From: Methyloceanibacter caenitepidi
GTDB lineage: Bacteria; Pseudomonadota; Alphaproteobacteria; Rhizobiales; Methyloligellaceae
NCBI RefSeq assembly: GCF_000828475.1
Contig: NZ_AP014648.1
Span: 372,001-436,000 of the forward strand
Length of the DNA: 64,000 nucleotides
Direction: 5' to 3'
The notes under the pieces were generated by a model. The model saw only the letters and a program-made list of their open reading frames with translations. It searched no databases and was not told the origin of the DNA. The translations under genes and the position numbers were made by a program. Positions 28,200 through 37,169 of the stretch are shown one piece after another; position 1 is the first letter of the stretch; the number at the start of each line of letters is the position of its first letter.

Positions 28200-29393
28200 T
28201 TAGGCCGCGGCTGCCGAAGCGATGGCCTCTTGCGCCTTCTCGGCCGCATGAGAGGCGATCATCAACTCTTCATTGGTGCGGATGATGAAGACCCGAACGC
28301 GCGAGCGCTGGGAGGAGATGATCGTCTCGCCCGCGCGGTTCTGCGATTCGTCCAGTTCGAGACCCAGCCATCCGAAGTCCTGACAGACGCGCTCGCGAAT
28401 GCGCCAGGCGTTCTCGCCGATGCCGCCGCAGAAAACGAGCGCATCGAGCCCCGACAGGATGGCAACCATGGCCCCGAGCTCGCGGCGAATGCGATAGACG
28501 AAATAGTCGATCGCGCGCCGCGCCTCGATCGTGCCGGCCTCCTCCAGCGCCCGCATGTCGTTCGAGAGCCCCGATAGCCCTTTGAGACCGGACTGCTTGT
28601 AGAGCAGGTTCTCGATCTCCGCGGCCGTCAGTCCCTTCTCGGCCATCAGATAAAGAACCACGCCAGGATCCAGTTGACCGCAGCGCGTTCCCATGGGGAG
28701 GCCGTCGAGCGCGGTGAAGCCCATCGTGGAGCCGACACTCTGTCCGCCTTGGATGGCGCACATCGAAGCGCCGTTGCCGAGATGCGAGACGACCACACGC
28801 CCCGCCGCGTGCATCGGCGCAAGCTGCCGCAGAGCGCGCGTCACGTATTCATAGGACAGCCCGTGAAAGCCGTAGCGCCGGATCCCTTCCTCATAGAGCT
28901 CCAACGGCAACGCATAGGTGTCGTTCACCCACGGATGCTGCCGATGGAACGCCGTGTCGAAACACGCAACCTGCGTCGCGTCGGGGAAGGCCGCTTGCGC
29001 GGCCCGCACGCCGGATAGATTGTGCGGCTGGTGCAACGGCGCCAGCGGGATCAGTTTCTCAAGATTCGCGAGGCAGTCTTCGTCGATGATCACGGGCGAG
29101 CCGTAGTCGGGGCCGCCATGAACGATGCGATGCCCAACGGCTTTTACGTCGGCGCCGGAGAATCTGTCCTCCATGAGCGCGAGAATTGCGGCTAGCGCCG
29201 CGGCATGATCGCTGACCTCGGCGGCATCCAGATCCGTCTCGGTTTTTTCCGCATTGGCGATCCGCGCGCTGAGATGCGGCTTTGTCCCGATCGCCTCGAT
29301 CTGCCCGCGCACGCGCTCATTCAGGCTGCCGGCTTCGAACAGCGCGAACTTGATGGAAGACGACCCGGCGTTGAGCGTGAGGATATGGGGCAC
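28200..29393 (-). CDS. ackA: Acetate kinase
   Basis: 397 residues from a GTG at 29393. The open frame runs far upstream, but TLNAGSSSIKF is the true beginning. The GTG shares one base with the TAG of the upstream MaoC-Pta gene, so translation is coupled. It catalyses acetyl phosphate + ADP = acetate + ATP. Motifs seen are VGHRIVHGG, ACFDTAFH, YGFHGLSYEYV, HLGNGASMCAI, MGTRCGQLDPG and FCGGIGENAW. It is the last gene of fabI-DUF3141-maoC/pta-ackA. A related short-chain acyl kinase activity cannot be excluded. Confidence 0.94.
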   Translation of the reverse strand: MPHILTLNAGSSSIKFALFEAGSLNERVRGQIEAIGTKPHLSARIANAEKTETDLDAAEVSDHAAALAAILALMEDRFSGADVKAVGHRIVHGGPDYGSPVIIDEDCLANLEKLIPLAPLHQPHNLSGVRAAQAAFPDATQVACFDTAFHRQHPWVNDTYALPLELYEEGIRRYGFHGLSYEYVTRALRQLAPMHAAGRVVVSHLGNGASMCAIQGGQSVGSTMGFTALDGLPMGTRCGQLDPGVVLYLMAEKGLTAAEIENLLYKQSGLKGLSGLSNDMRALEEAGTIEARRAIDYFVYRIRRELGAMVAILSGLDALVFCGGIGENAWRIRERVCQDFGWLGLELDESQNRAGETIISSQRSRVRVFIIRTNEELMIASHAAEKAQEAIASAAAA

Positions 29394-30802
29394 TACTCGG
29401 CTGCCTCCGCAAGTCGCGACCCGACAGGAACGCCGTTCTCCTGCCAGAACCGGTACAGCACGGCGATGGCGCACGAGGCGAGCCGCGCCTTCTCGCCGTC
29501 GGCGCGGCTGGTCAGGATGATGGGAACGGAAGCGCCGAGTGCAATGCCGGCAGCGTCGGCGCCGGACACGAAAGCGAGCTGTTTCGCAAGCATGTTGCCC
29601 GCCTCGAGATTGGGAACGATGAGAACCTCGGCATGGCCGGCGACCAGGCCCGTCACGCCCTTGGTCGTTGCTGCTTCGGCGTCCATTGCATTGTCCATCG
29701 CGAGCGGGCCGTCGACGACGCCGCCCTTGATCTGACCGCGATCCGACATCTTCGACAGCGCGGCTGCGTCCAGCGTCGAAGGGATCTGAGGGTTCACCGT
29801 CTCGACCGCCGATAGAACGCCGACCTTGGGCTTCTCGATGCCCAGAGCCAGGGCCACGTCGATGGCGCTCTGGGTGATGTCCACCTTCGTGACCAGGTCG
29901 GGCATGATGTTGATGGCCGCATCCGAGATGATCAGCGGATGGTCGAGCCCCGGCACGTCCATCACGAAGGCGTGGCTCATGCGGCGGCTGGTGCGCAAAC
30001 CACCCTTGCTCTTCAGCACCTGGTGCAACAGATCGCTCGTGTGGAGGTGGCCCTTCATGATGGCCCCGGCGTAGCCCTCGTGCACAAGCTCGACAGCCCT
30101 GCCGGCCGCGGCGACGTGGTCGGGAATGTCGATAATCTCGTATGGGCCGAGATCTTCGCCTGCGTCGAGGGCGGCCTGGCGGATGAGCGGCTCGGATCCG
30201 ATAAGGATCGGCCGGATGAGTGAATGCCGCGCCGCTAAAAGCGCCCCGCCGAGAGACTCCTTCTCCTCCGGCGCGACGACCGCGGTCACAAGCGGCTCCA
30301 GTCCCTCGCACAAATGAATGTAATGGTCGAAGTGCTGATGCCGCTGCAGGACGATCTCCGGCAGCTCTTCCATATCGATCCTGACTTTGCGCTCGGGCGC
30401 GAGCACCTCCGCGACCCCCTCGGCAACAGTCTCGCCGCCCCGGCCCGTGACCTTGGTGTCCATGACGACGACGGAATTGGGCAGCTTGTCCTTCACGGAA
30501 ACGGTGATCGTCAGCTCATCGCCCACATGAACCCGGTCGAGAAATCGCAGGCTCTGCGACCGGTACAGTGTTCCGGGTCCCGGCAGCACGTTGCCAAGCA
30601 CCGACGAAATCAGCGCGCCGACCCACATGGATGGCGCGACGGCCTCTGTGCGGTCCTTATCTTCTTCGTCCGGGATGTGAAGCGGATTGAGATTGCCGGA
30701 CGCGTGCGCGAATACGAAAAGGTCGTTCGCTGTGCAGACACGTTTGACCGACTCCGTGTCGCCGATCGAAAGTTCGTCGTAGAGCCTGTTCTCGCGGATC
30801 AT
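29393..30802 (-). CDS. MaoC-like domain fused to phosphate acyltransferase (Pta/Ptb type)
   Basis: 469 residues. Residues 1-150 form a MaoC hot-dog domain; 160-465 form a short phosphate acetyl/butyryltransferase domain (ALLAARHSLIRPILIGSEPLIRQAALDAG, GYAGAIMKGHLHTSDLLHQVL, ISDAAINIMPDL, GGVVDGPLAMDNAMDAEAA). Such fusions are annotated as bifunctional enoyl-CoA hydratase/phosphate acetyltransferase. In the hydratase signature SGDxNPLH the catalytic Asp is replaced: here it reads SGNLNPLH, with N37, while H42 is kept. Hydratase activity is therefore doubtful, and the domain may only bind acyl-CoA. It lies directly upstream of ackA and downstream of a DUF3141 gene. Confidence 0.9.
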   Translation of the reverse strand: MIRENRLYDELSIGDTESVKRVCTANDLFVFAHASGNLNPLHIPDEEDKDRTEAVAPSMWVGALISSVLGNVLPGPGTLYRSQSLRFLDRVHVGDELTITVSVKDKLPNSVVVMDTKVTGRGGETVAEGVAEVLAPERKVRIDMEELPEIVLQRHQHFDHYIHLCEGLEPLVTAVVAPEEKESLGGALLAARHSLIRPILIGSEPLIRQAALDAGEDLGPYEIIDIPDHVAAAGRAVELVHEGYAGAIMKGHLHTSDLLHQVLKSKGGLRTSRRMSHAFVMDVPGLDHPLIISDAAINIMPDLVTKVDITQSAIDVALALGIEKPKVGVLSAVETVNPQIPSTLDAAALSKMSDRGQIKGGVVDGPLAMDNAMDAEAATTKGVTGLVAGHAEVLIVPNLEAGNMLAKQLAFVSGADAAGIALGASVPIILTSRADGEKARLASCAIAVLYRFWQENGVPVGSRLAEAAE

Positions 30803-30871
30803 GTAGGTCTCCTGCGGTCTGCTGTTTTCCGCTGCTGTGACAGCCGTTTTTTCGGGCGAGGTCCCGGCGCC

Positions 30872-33226
30872 TCAAGCGCCAATGCGCATGCCGGGAGCCG
30901 CGCCGTTGCTTCTGCCCGGAGCGCGTTCCTTCCACCCCCGGGCCATCGTGTACAATGTTGATTGCAGTTGCTTGAACATGGCGATCGTTCGGTCATCCAT
31001 CTCTTCGGCGGGACCGACGATATCGAACACGAGATTGACCGCCCGCACACGGTCGACGTCGTCACGCAGCAGCACGGGCAGAGACGAGACCGCCCCGTCG
31101 GCTGCGAATTCGACGATCATGTTCTGCTCATTGATGAGGCGGGCGCGCCGTTCCGGCGTCATCGTGTCGAAGGGCGCGCGCGAATGGAGCAGGCGGTTGG
31201 TACGCTCCAAGCGGTCGCGCCGGACGGAGCCGCGCGCGCGTGCCAGTAGGATCAGCATACGTACGATTGCTTCCTTGTAGCCGCCCGCTTCCGCGTTCTG
31301 GATCGCGTCACGAACTTGAGGCAGCTTTCGAATGTTATGCTCTTGCGGGCGCGCCTGGTATGTGGCTCCAAGCCGCATCATCCAAGGGGTCGCGTAGAGA
31401 CCGAGGAATGCGATCTCCATGCAGGCATCGCGCATGTCGCGGGCAAGGTTGAAGCTCTCCTCGATGGCCGTCGCCGTCAGGCGTTCCAGACGCAAGAACG
31501 GATTGTCCTCCTCGGCCGGGTCGCGTGCCTCCCGCGTCGCTTCCGCCAGCGGATAGATGCCGCCGAGCAACGGATTGGCGCTCGAGAAGAGCTTGTATTG
31601 CGCGCGCATGGGATGGGCCTCACGCAACGTTTCGGCGACCTCCGGCGTGACGAGCGCACGCAGTAGGGGCTGCACTGTCAGCTCATAGGTTTTGACCGCC
31701 CAATCCGAAAGGCGTGCGACGGCGGCGAAAGCGGCTTCCTCCTTGCGGTCGCCCCCGATTGCCAGGATGTCGTCGATCGTGCGGGTCTCGAACGAAACGG
31801 TCGGCACGCCGTCGCCCTCGTGAATGAGCATCTCGTAGAGACCCGGCGCCAGCGACTCGATCGTCTGCACGACGGAAGTGATCTCCTTGTGCTGCTTACT
31901 CGCGACCTTTGCGGACACGAAGATGCCGAGATGGCCGATGCTGTCATGCAGCGTGTAGACGATCACGTGTCCACGCGCGCGCACCTCCTGAACGGACTCG
32001 TAAAGATCTGCGATCCAGAACAGCGCCTGCTGCGGCGGCGTGATGTTGTCGCCGTGGGAGGCGAACACGACGATTGGCGAGTCGATGCGTGTGAGGTCGA
32101 CCGGCGTTCCGTCATCGAGCACGGCCTCTCCGCGGACCAGCTTGTTGCCCACGAAGAGAGTCTCGACGATCCAACGTATCTCCGCCGCGTTCATGAAATA
32201 GAACCCGGACCACCAGCGTTCGAAGTCCAGGTAGCGCTCGGAGTCCCAATCGACCTTCGAGAAAATATCGTAGTTCTTGCGCCAGACCGTCTTGCCGGGA
32301 TTGAGCTGCTCGAAATTGTGGATCAGCGTCGCGCCGTCGAACTTGCCTGCACCGAGATCGGCGGTCAGCAGGGCCGGAACCGCGCCGCCTTCCATGCCCG
32401 CAAGATACCGGAACGGATTTTGCCCGATCTTGCCGGCCCAATAGGACAGGGGCGTGCCGGCGATCACCACGGGCCCCATCAGATCCGGGTGGGTCGCAGC
32501 GAGGATCATGGCGGCCCAGCCGCCTTGGCAATTGCCGGTCACCAGGGGCTTGGAACTCTTCGGATGACGCTCCCGAACCGCCTTCAGGAACGCGGCCTCG
32601 GCGGCGCAGACATCGGCCAGCGTCTGATGCGGCTCGGGGTCCCGGAAGAAGATGACGAAATACACCGGGTGACCGTCGTTGAGGGCCTCGCCCACTTCAG
32701 ACTCGCTCTTGAAGCCGCCGATGCCGCTTCCCTGACCGGCACGCGGATCGATGATCACCCATGGGCGGCGGTCGTTGCGGGGCGGCGGCGCGCCTTCCGG
32801 CGGAATGATGCGCACGAGCGCATAGTTGGCCGGACGTTCCAGCAGCCGTCCGTCGACGATGATCTCGTAGTCGAAGGCGAGCACCGGCGTGAAACCCTCG
32901 GCTTCCCTGGCCGCGCACGCGTCGCCGCGCCGGCACAACGTGTCGAGCGTCAGCACCCAGCGCTGGGCCGCGTCCTTCCAGTAGGGCAGAAGGCTGTTGG
33001 CGGCGAATGGGGCGGCGAACCCGGCCGCGATCCCGGCCCATTCGTCGGCAAGCCCGCTCCAGGCCGTACGGGTCTTCTCCGCGATGGCCGATCCGTGCTT
33101 GACGGCAAGCGCGCCGAGCAGCTGCGCTTGGGCATTGGCCTGGTGAAGGTCTTCCACGGCGTGCCGGGCATAGGCGTCGCGGCTCTGTGCGTAGACACCG
33201 GTTTCGTTGGGGATCTCATCCGACAA
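30872..33226 (-). CDS. DUF3141 alpha/beta-hydrolase, PHA synthase-like (copy 2)
   Basis: 784 residues if read from a TTG at 33226, overlapping the end of fabI by 11 nt; an ATG at 33268 would overlap by 53 nt. No other start occurs before the conserved helical region. The organisation matches copy 1: helical N-terminus, then a hydrolase core with GNCQGGW (C233), FASHGDNITPP (D393) and IGHLGIF (H432), then a helical C-terminus. The Cys-Asp and Asp-His spacings (160 and 39) are the same in both copies. Place in an operon with fabI and acyl-phosphate enzymes suggests work on acyl thioesters, but that is inference. Confidence 0.85.
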   Translation of the reverse strand: MSDEIPNETGVYAQSRDAYARHAVEDLHQANAQAQLLGALAVKHGSAIAEKTRTAWSGLADEWAGIAAGFAAPFAANSLLPYWKDAAQRWVLTLDTLCRRGDACAAREAEGFTPVLAFDYEIIVDGRLLERPANYALVRIIPPEGAPPPRNDRRPWVIIDPRAGQGSGIGGFKSESEVGEALNDGHPVYFVIFFRDPEPHQTLADVCAAEAAFLKAVRERHPKSSKPLVTGNCQGGWAAMILAATHPDLMGPVVIAGTPLSYWAGKIGQNPFRYLAGMEGGAVPALLTADLGAGKFDGATLIHNFEQLNPGKTVWRKNYDIFSKVDWDSERYLDFERWWSGFYFMNAAEIRWIVETLFVGNKLVRGEAVLDDGTPVDLTRIDSPIVVFASHGDNITPPQQALFWIADLYESVQEVRARGHVIVYTLHDSIGHLGIFVSAKVASKQHKEITSVVQTIESLAPGLYEMLIHEGDGVPTVSFETRTIDDILAIGGDRKEEAAFAAVARLSDWAVKTYELTVQPLLRALVTPEVAETLREAHPMRAQYKLFSSANPLLGGIYPLAEATREARDPAEEDNPFLRLERLTATAIEESFNLARDMRDACMEIAFLGLYATPWMMRLGATYQARPQEHNIRKLPQVRDAIQNAEAGGYKEAIVRMLILLARARGSVRRDRLERTNRLLHSRAPFDTMTPERRARLINEQNMIVEFAADGAVSSLPVLLRDDVDRVRAVNLVFDIVGPAEEMDDRTIAMFKQLQSTLYTMARGWKERAPGRSNGAAPGMRIGA

Positions 33227-33980
33227 TGTGATACCCGCCGTCGATGTAGTGCACGCCGCCCGTGACATTCTCCGCCTCGCGGCTGGCGAGAAAGGCGGCG
33301 TAGGCACCGATATCCTCGATCGACGCCAGGTGATGAGTGGGCGCGCGTTCGGCTGCCTCGTTCATCAATTCGTCGAAACGGGAAATGCCCGAGGCGGCGC
33401 GAGTCTTCAGCGGCCCCGGCGACAACGCGTTCACGCTGATGCCCTTTGGTCCGAGCTCCGCGGCCATGTAGCGCGTGACCGATTCAAGCGCTGCCTTGGC
33501 CGGCCCCATAATGTTGTAGTTCTCGACAACCTTTTCCGCCCCGAAGAAGGAGACGGTCATGCAGCTGCCGCCGTGGCGCATCAGCGGTTCGGCCCGGCGC
33601 ACCATCCGGATGAACGAGTAGACGGAGATGTCCATCGCCGTGATGAAGCCGTTGCGCGAACAGTCCACCACGCGGCCATGCAGATCCTCGCGCGGGCAAA
33701 ACGCGATCGAGTGCAGGCAGATATCGATGTGGCCCCAGATTTGGCGAATGCGGTCGAACAGTTGCCCGTACTGTCCGTCTTCGCGCACGTCGAGGGGCAG
33801 CAGAATGTCCGTGCCGAGCTTCTCGGCGAGCGGCCGGACATGCTTTTCGGCCTTATCGTTCTGGTAGGTAATTGCGAGGTCCGCGCCCTGGTCGCGGAAC
33901 GCCTTCGCGCAGCCGAACGCAATGGAGTCCTCGTTGGCGACCCCAAGGACGAGAGCCTTCTTTCCGGCAAGAGAGAACAT
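33216..33980 (-). CDS. fabI: Enoyl-[acyl-carrier-protein] reductase FabI
   Basis: 254 residues from the ATG at 33980, where LAGKKALVLGVANEDSIAFGCAKAF begins the NAD-binding short-chain dehydrogenase fold. The catalytic Tyr and Lys are in the FabI-type Y-x6-K arrangement (NYNIMGPAK). SVNALSPGPLKTRAASGI and the C-terminal GGVHYIDGGYHIVG are typical. FabI does the last reduction of type II fatty-acid elongation. It heads an operon with DUF3141, maoC/pta and ackA; Alphaproteobacteria often carry more than one fabI, so this may be a specialised copy. Confidence 0.93.
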   Translation of the reverse strand: MFSLAGKKALVLGVANEDSIAFGCAKAFRDQGADLAITYQNDKAEKHVRPLAEKLGTDILLPLDVREDGQYGQLFDRIRQIWGHIDICLHSIAFCPREDLHGRVVDCSRNGFITAMDISVYSFIRMVRRAEPLMRHGGSCMTVSFFGAEKVVENYNIMGPAKAALESVTRYMAAELGPKGISVNALSPGPLKTRAASGISRFDELMNEAAERAPTHHLASIEDIGAYAAFLASREAENVTGGVHYIDGGYHIVG

Positions 33981-34149
33981 GGTGTGACTCGGCAGGTCTG
34001 TGACAGTGGAAACTACCGATGCAACATGACACTTGGGATTCAGTCGGGCGGATTTCAGTTGGACGCGGCCCTTGCGCGCTTTGGTCGCGCCCGGCCTGTC
34101 ATAACGCCGACATTCCGCTGAGAGGGCACACGGCGACCCCTCCGCGCCG

Positions 34150-35328
34150 CTATTCGTCCACAGCCTCGTCTTCGATCTCGTCCATGCGCACATCCGACGA
34201 GAGCTTCTGCTCGGCCTTCTCCGTGGGCTGGGTGGTGAAGTCCTCGAGCGTGCTTACCTCCTCGGCATCGCGCCAGAAGGCGATCGGGCTCAAGAGATAG
34301 GCCGTGATCAGCTCGGCCAGTGACCGCAGAGCGTGAATGTGAATGCGCTCCCAGCCGTGGGAAGCATCGATGCCGAAACAGACCAGGGCCGTGCGGACGT
34401 CGTGCCCGGCCACAACCGCCGAGGCAACATCGGACCGGTAGTGCCGGAAGATGTCCTTCTGATAGAAGATGTCGTCCTCGCGGCAAAGGCGGGCCAGCTT
34501 TCGCGTGAGATGGTAGTCGAACGGGCCGTTCTGGTCGGCCATGGCGAGCGTCACGCCAAACTCGGCGCTGTTCTGGCCAGGCGCCGTAGTGCCGTTGTCG
34601 ACCGCGATGAGCGACGCGATGTCTTCCGTCAGGATATTGGCTGCGCCGATCCCGACCTCTTCCTCGATCGTGAAGAGGAAATAGGCGTCGACCGGAAGCT
34701 GGTCCTTGACCGCGATCAGGGCCTTCAGCGCCGCGAACATCACCGCCACGCCGGCCTTGTCGTCGAGGTGCCGGGAACTGATGAACCCGTTCTCCAAAAA
34801 CTCCGGCTGTGGATCGATCGAGACGACGTCGCCGACTTCGATGCCGAGCCGAGTGGCTTCTTCGGCCGTTGAGCATCGCGCATCCACACGAATCTCCACG
34901 TGGGGCCAGCCCGTCGGCTGCTCGTCGACATCGTCGCCAAACGTATGCCCGGAGGCCATGAGCGGCAGGATCGTCCCCCGATAGCTTCCGCGCTCGGTGA
35001 AGATGGTGCATCGCGCGCCCTCGGCAAAGCGCGCGCTCCAATAGCCGATGGGCACTACCGCCAGGCGTCCATTGTCCTTGATCGCCTTCACCTGAGCGCC
35101 GAGCGTATCGAGATGGGCTGCGATCGCGCGCGCCGGCCGCCGCTCCTTGCCGCGCAAGACGGCCCGGATGGCGCCGCGCCGCGTAACCTCGAACGGAATG
35201 CCAAGCCGGTCGAGCTCCTGGCCGCACCACCGCACCGCATTGTCGGTGTAGCTCGTGGGGCTCGGAATATTGAGGAAAGTCTCGAGCGTTTCGGCGAGGT
35301 AGTCGAGATCGATATGGAGAATAGTCAT
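34150..35328 (-). CDS. M42-like peptidase of the NAGGN osmoprotectant system
   Basis: 392 residues from the ATG at 35328. A metal-dependent aminopeptidase fold: IAAHLDTLG supplies the first metal His and Asp, GHTFGDDVDEQP, SSRHLDDKAGVAVMFAAL with the bridging Asp, FTIEEEVGIGAA with the catalytic Glu pair, and VDNGTTAPGQ. It is the third gene after an amidotransferase and a GNAT/ATP-grasp synthetase, the standard composition of the N-acetylglutaminylglutamine amide cluster. Its exact task, turnover of the dipeptide or release of precursors, is unproven. The acidic C-terminus is unremarkable. Confidence 0.9.
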   Translation of the reverse strand: MTILHIDLDYLAETLETFLNIPSPTSYTDNAVRWCGQELDRLGIPFEVTRRGAIRAVLRGKERRPARAIAAHLDTLGAQVKAIKDNGRLAVVPIGYWSARFAEGARCTIFTERGSYRGTILPLMASGHTFGDDVDEQPTGWPHVEIRVDARCSTAEEATRLGIEVGDVVSIDPQPEFLENGFISSRHLDDKAGVAVMFAALKALIAVKDQLPVDAYFLFTIEEEVGIGAANILTEDIASLIAVDNGTTAPGQNSAEFGVTLAMADQNGPFDYHLTRKLARLCREDDIFYQKDIFRHYRSDVASAVVAGHDVRTALVCFGIDASHGWERIHIHALRSLAELITAYLLSPIAFWRDAEEVSTLEDFTTQPTEKAEQKLSSDVRMDEIEDEAVDE

Positions 35329-35398
35329 CACGCAGCCCTGGTGTTCGCAGCGCTCGTCGGCGCTTTTGAAAGATTGGCTATGGGTAGTACGAGGACGC

Positions 35399-37162
35399 CT
35401 ACATTTGAAGCGCTTTGCGCACCGTAGCAGGCACTGTCTGGGGGAATAGAAGGTCGATAAAGCGCGCCGCGGTCGGCTGTGGCTCGTGATTAGCGAGCCC
35501 CGGGCGTTCATTTGCCTCGATAAACCAGTAGTCCGGCTCCGTCGGGGTCTTCACGATGAAATCGATGCCGGTGACGGGAATTTCGATTGCCTTGGCGGCA
35601 TTGACCGCAGCGTCGATCAGGGTCCGGTGAAGGATACCCGTCACGTCGTGAATCGTGCCGCCGGTGTGCAGGTTTGCCGTCTTTCGGACGGCGATCGAGG
35701 CATCGATCTCGGGAACATCGTCGTAGGTATAGCCTGCCGCGGCTAGGCAGCGCTCCGTCTCCGCATCCATCGGGATGGCGGATTCGCCCCCCGTCGCAGC
35801 CAAGCGTCGTCTCGTCTGCTTCTCGATGAGTTCGCGCACCGTGGATTTGCCGTTGCCGATAATGGTTGCCGGCTTTCGGATCGCGGCGGCCACCACGCGG
35901 TAGTTGATCACGATGATGCGAAGGTCGACCCCCTCAACGAATTCCTCGAGGATCACTTCGTTGCAGAGAGTCTTCGCATAGTCGATCGCCGCTTTCGCAT
36001 CGTCCCAATTCGTGAGGCCTACGGCGATGCCCTTGCCCTGCTCACCGCGGGCCGGCTTCACCACGACCGACCCGTACCGCCCCAGAAATGCGCGGGCTGT
36101 ATCCTCGTCATCCACGTTGATCTGCTCGGGAACCTGCACGCCTGCGGCGCTAACGATGCGCCGCGTCACTCGCTTGTCGTCGCAGATGCTCATGGCGATG
36201 GCGGTTGTGAGCGCGGTCAGGCTTTCGCGGCAGGCCACGGACCGGCCGCCGTAAGTCAGCCGGAAGAAGCCGCCCTCGGCATCGATGATCTCCGTTCCGA
36301 TACCGCGCCGTTGTGCTTCGTCGACGATGATTCTCGCATAGGGGTTGAGCTCGTCGTACGCGTCCGAGATTTCCGTAAAAAGCTGCTCGTTGATGACGTT
36401 CTTGCGCTTCACGGTGAATGTGGCCCAGCGAATGAAGCCCAGCTTCTCATAGAGCGAGATGGCCAGCTTGTTGTCGTGCAGGACGGACAAGTCCATGTAC
36501 GAACAACCGCGATCCTTGAAGTGCTCCGACAGGCGGCGCACGAGCGACTCGCCGATGCCTGGAAGTGTCGACTGGGTGTCCACCGCAAGGCACCATAGCG
36601 ACGAGCCCTTCTCGGGGTCGCCGAATGCCGCGTTGTGGTCGACGCCGGTGACGGTGCCGACGACCGCATTGGTCTTGTCGTCCACGGCGACAAAATAGGT
36701 GATCGCTTCGCTGTCGCGGTTCTCCCAGAAGAAGTTTGGCGCAACCGTCACCATGCGCCTGGCCGCGTAGATGCGGTTGATCTCCTCGGCGTCCTGCAGA
36801 GACTCCAGTCGCCGGATGTGAAATCCCGGCGGTGCGGTGGTCGCCGGCTCGTACTTCTTCAGATCGAGCCGATAGGTATGCGAGGGATCGAGAAACAGCT
36901 CCTGAGGGGCCGCCGCCAAAACCACATGGGGGTCGAGGATGTAGAAGGCGATGTCGCGCCGGCCGGGGCCTTCCGCCCGCAGACACTCCGCCAAGTCAGC
37001 CGCGCTGGCGAATGTCTGGCCGAACAGAAGACGTCCCCAGCCGCAGTTGAAGGCGACATTGCTTTGGAGCTCGCTCTGCGGCGAAAGATTCGCGCGCGGC
37101 TGCATGTCCTTAAGAGGGCCGCCTTCCGTCGTGCCGTGTACGCTGCTTTTTTCCGTGCTCAT
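35399..37162 (-). CDS. ngg: N-acetylglutaminylglutamine synthetase (GNAT + ATP-grasp)
   Basis: 587 residues from the ATG at 37162, 7 nt after the amidotransferase stop. The N-terminal GNAT acetyltransferase domain (about 95-265) shows FHIRRLESLQDAEEINRIY, LWCLAVDTQSTLPGIGESLVRRL and SLYEKLGF. The C-terminal ATP-grasp ligase (about 290-580) shows VVVKPARGEQGKGIAVG, VILEEFVEGVDLRIIVIN and DYWFIEANERPGLANHE. This one chain acetylates and joins two glutamines before amidation by the neighbour, giving the osmolyte NAGGN. The open frame continues upstream into asnB-like sequence and was trimmed. Confidence 0.92.
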   Translation of the reverse strand: MSTEKSSVHGTTEGGPLKDMQPRANLSPQSELQSNVAFNCGWGRLLFGQTFASAADLAECLRAEGPGRRDIAFYILDPHVVLAAAPQELFLDPSHTYRLDLKKYEPATTAPPGFHIRRLESLQDAEEINRIYAARRMVTVAPNFFWENRDSEAITYFVAVDDKTNAVVGTVTGVDHNAAFGDPEKGSSLWCLAVDTQSTLPGIGESLVRRLSEHFKDRGCSYMDLSVLHDNKLAISLYEKLGFIRWATFTVKRKNVINEQLFTEISDAYDELNPYARIIVDEAQRRGIGTEIIDAEGGFFRLTYGGRSVACRESLTALTTAIAMSICDDKRVTRRIVSAAGVQVPEQINVDDEDTARAFLGRYGSVVVKPARGEQGKGIAVGLTNWDDAKAAIDYAKTLCNEVILEEFVEGVDLRIIVINYRVVAAAIRKPATIIGNGKSTVRELIEKQTRRRLAATGGESAIPMDAETERCLAAAGYTYDDVPEIDASIAVRKTANLHTGGTIHDVTGILHRTLIDAAVNAAKAIEIPVTGIDFIVKTPTEPDYWFIEANERPGLANHEPQPTAARFIDLLFPQTVPATVRKALQM

Positions 37163-37169
37163 GCCGTGC

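Noticed and set aside
29394..30311. Upstream extension that would make a 703-residue AckA fusion
   Set aside because: The extension overlaps the conserved MaoC-Pta gene in another frame and is Arg/Gly-rich; the GTG at 29393 gives the normal acetate kinase start.
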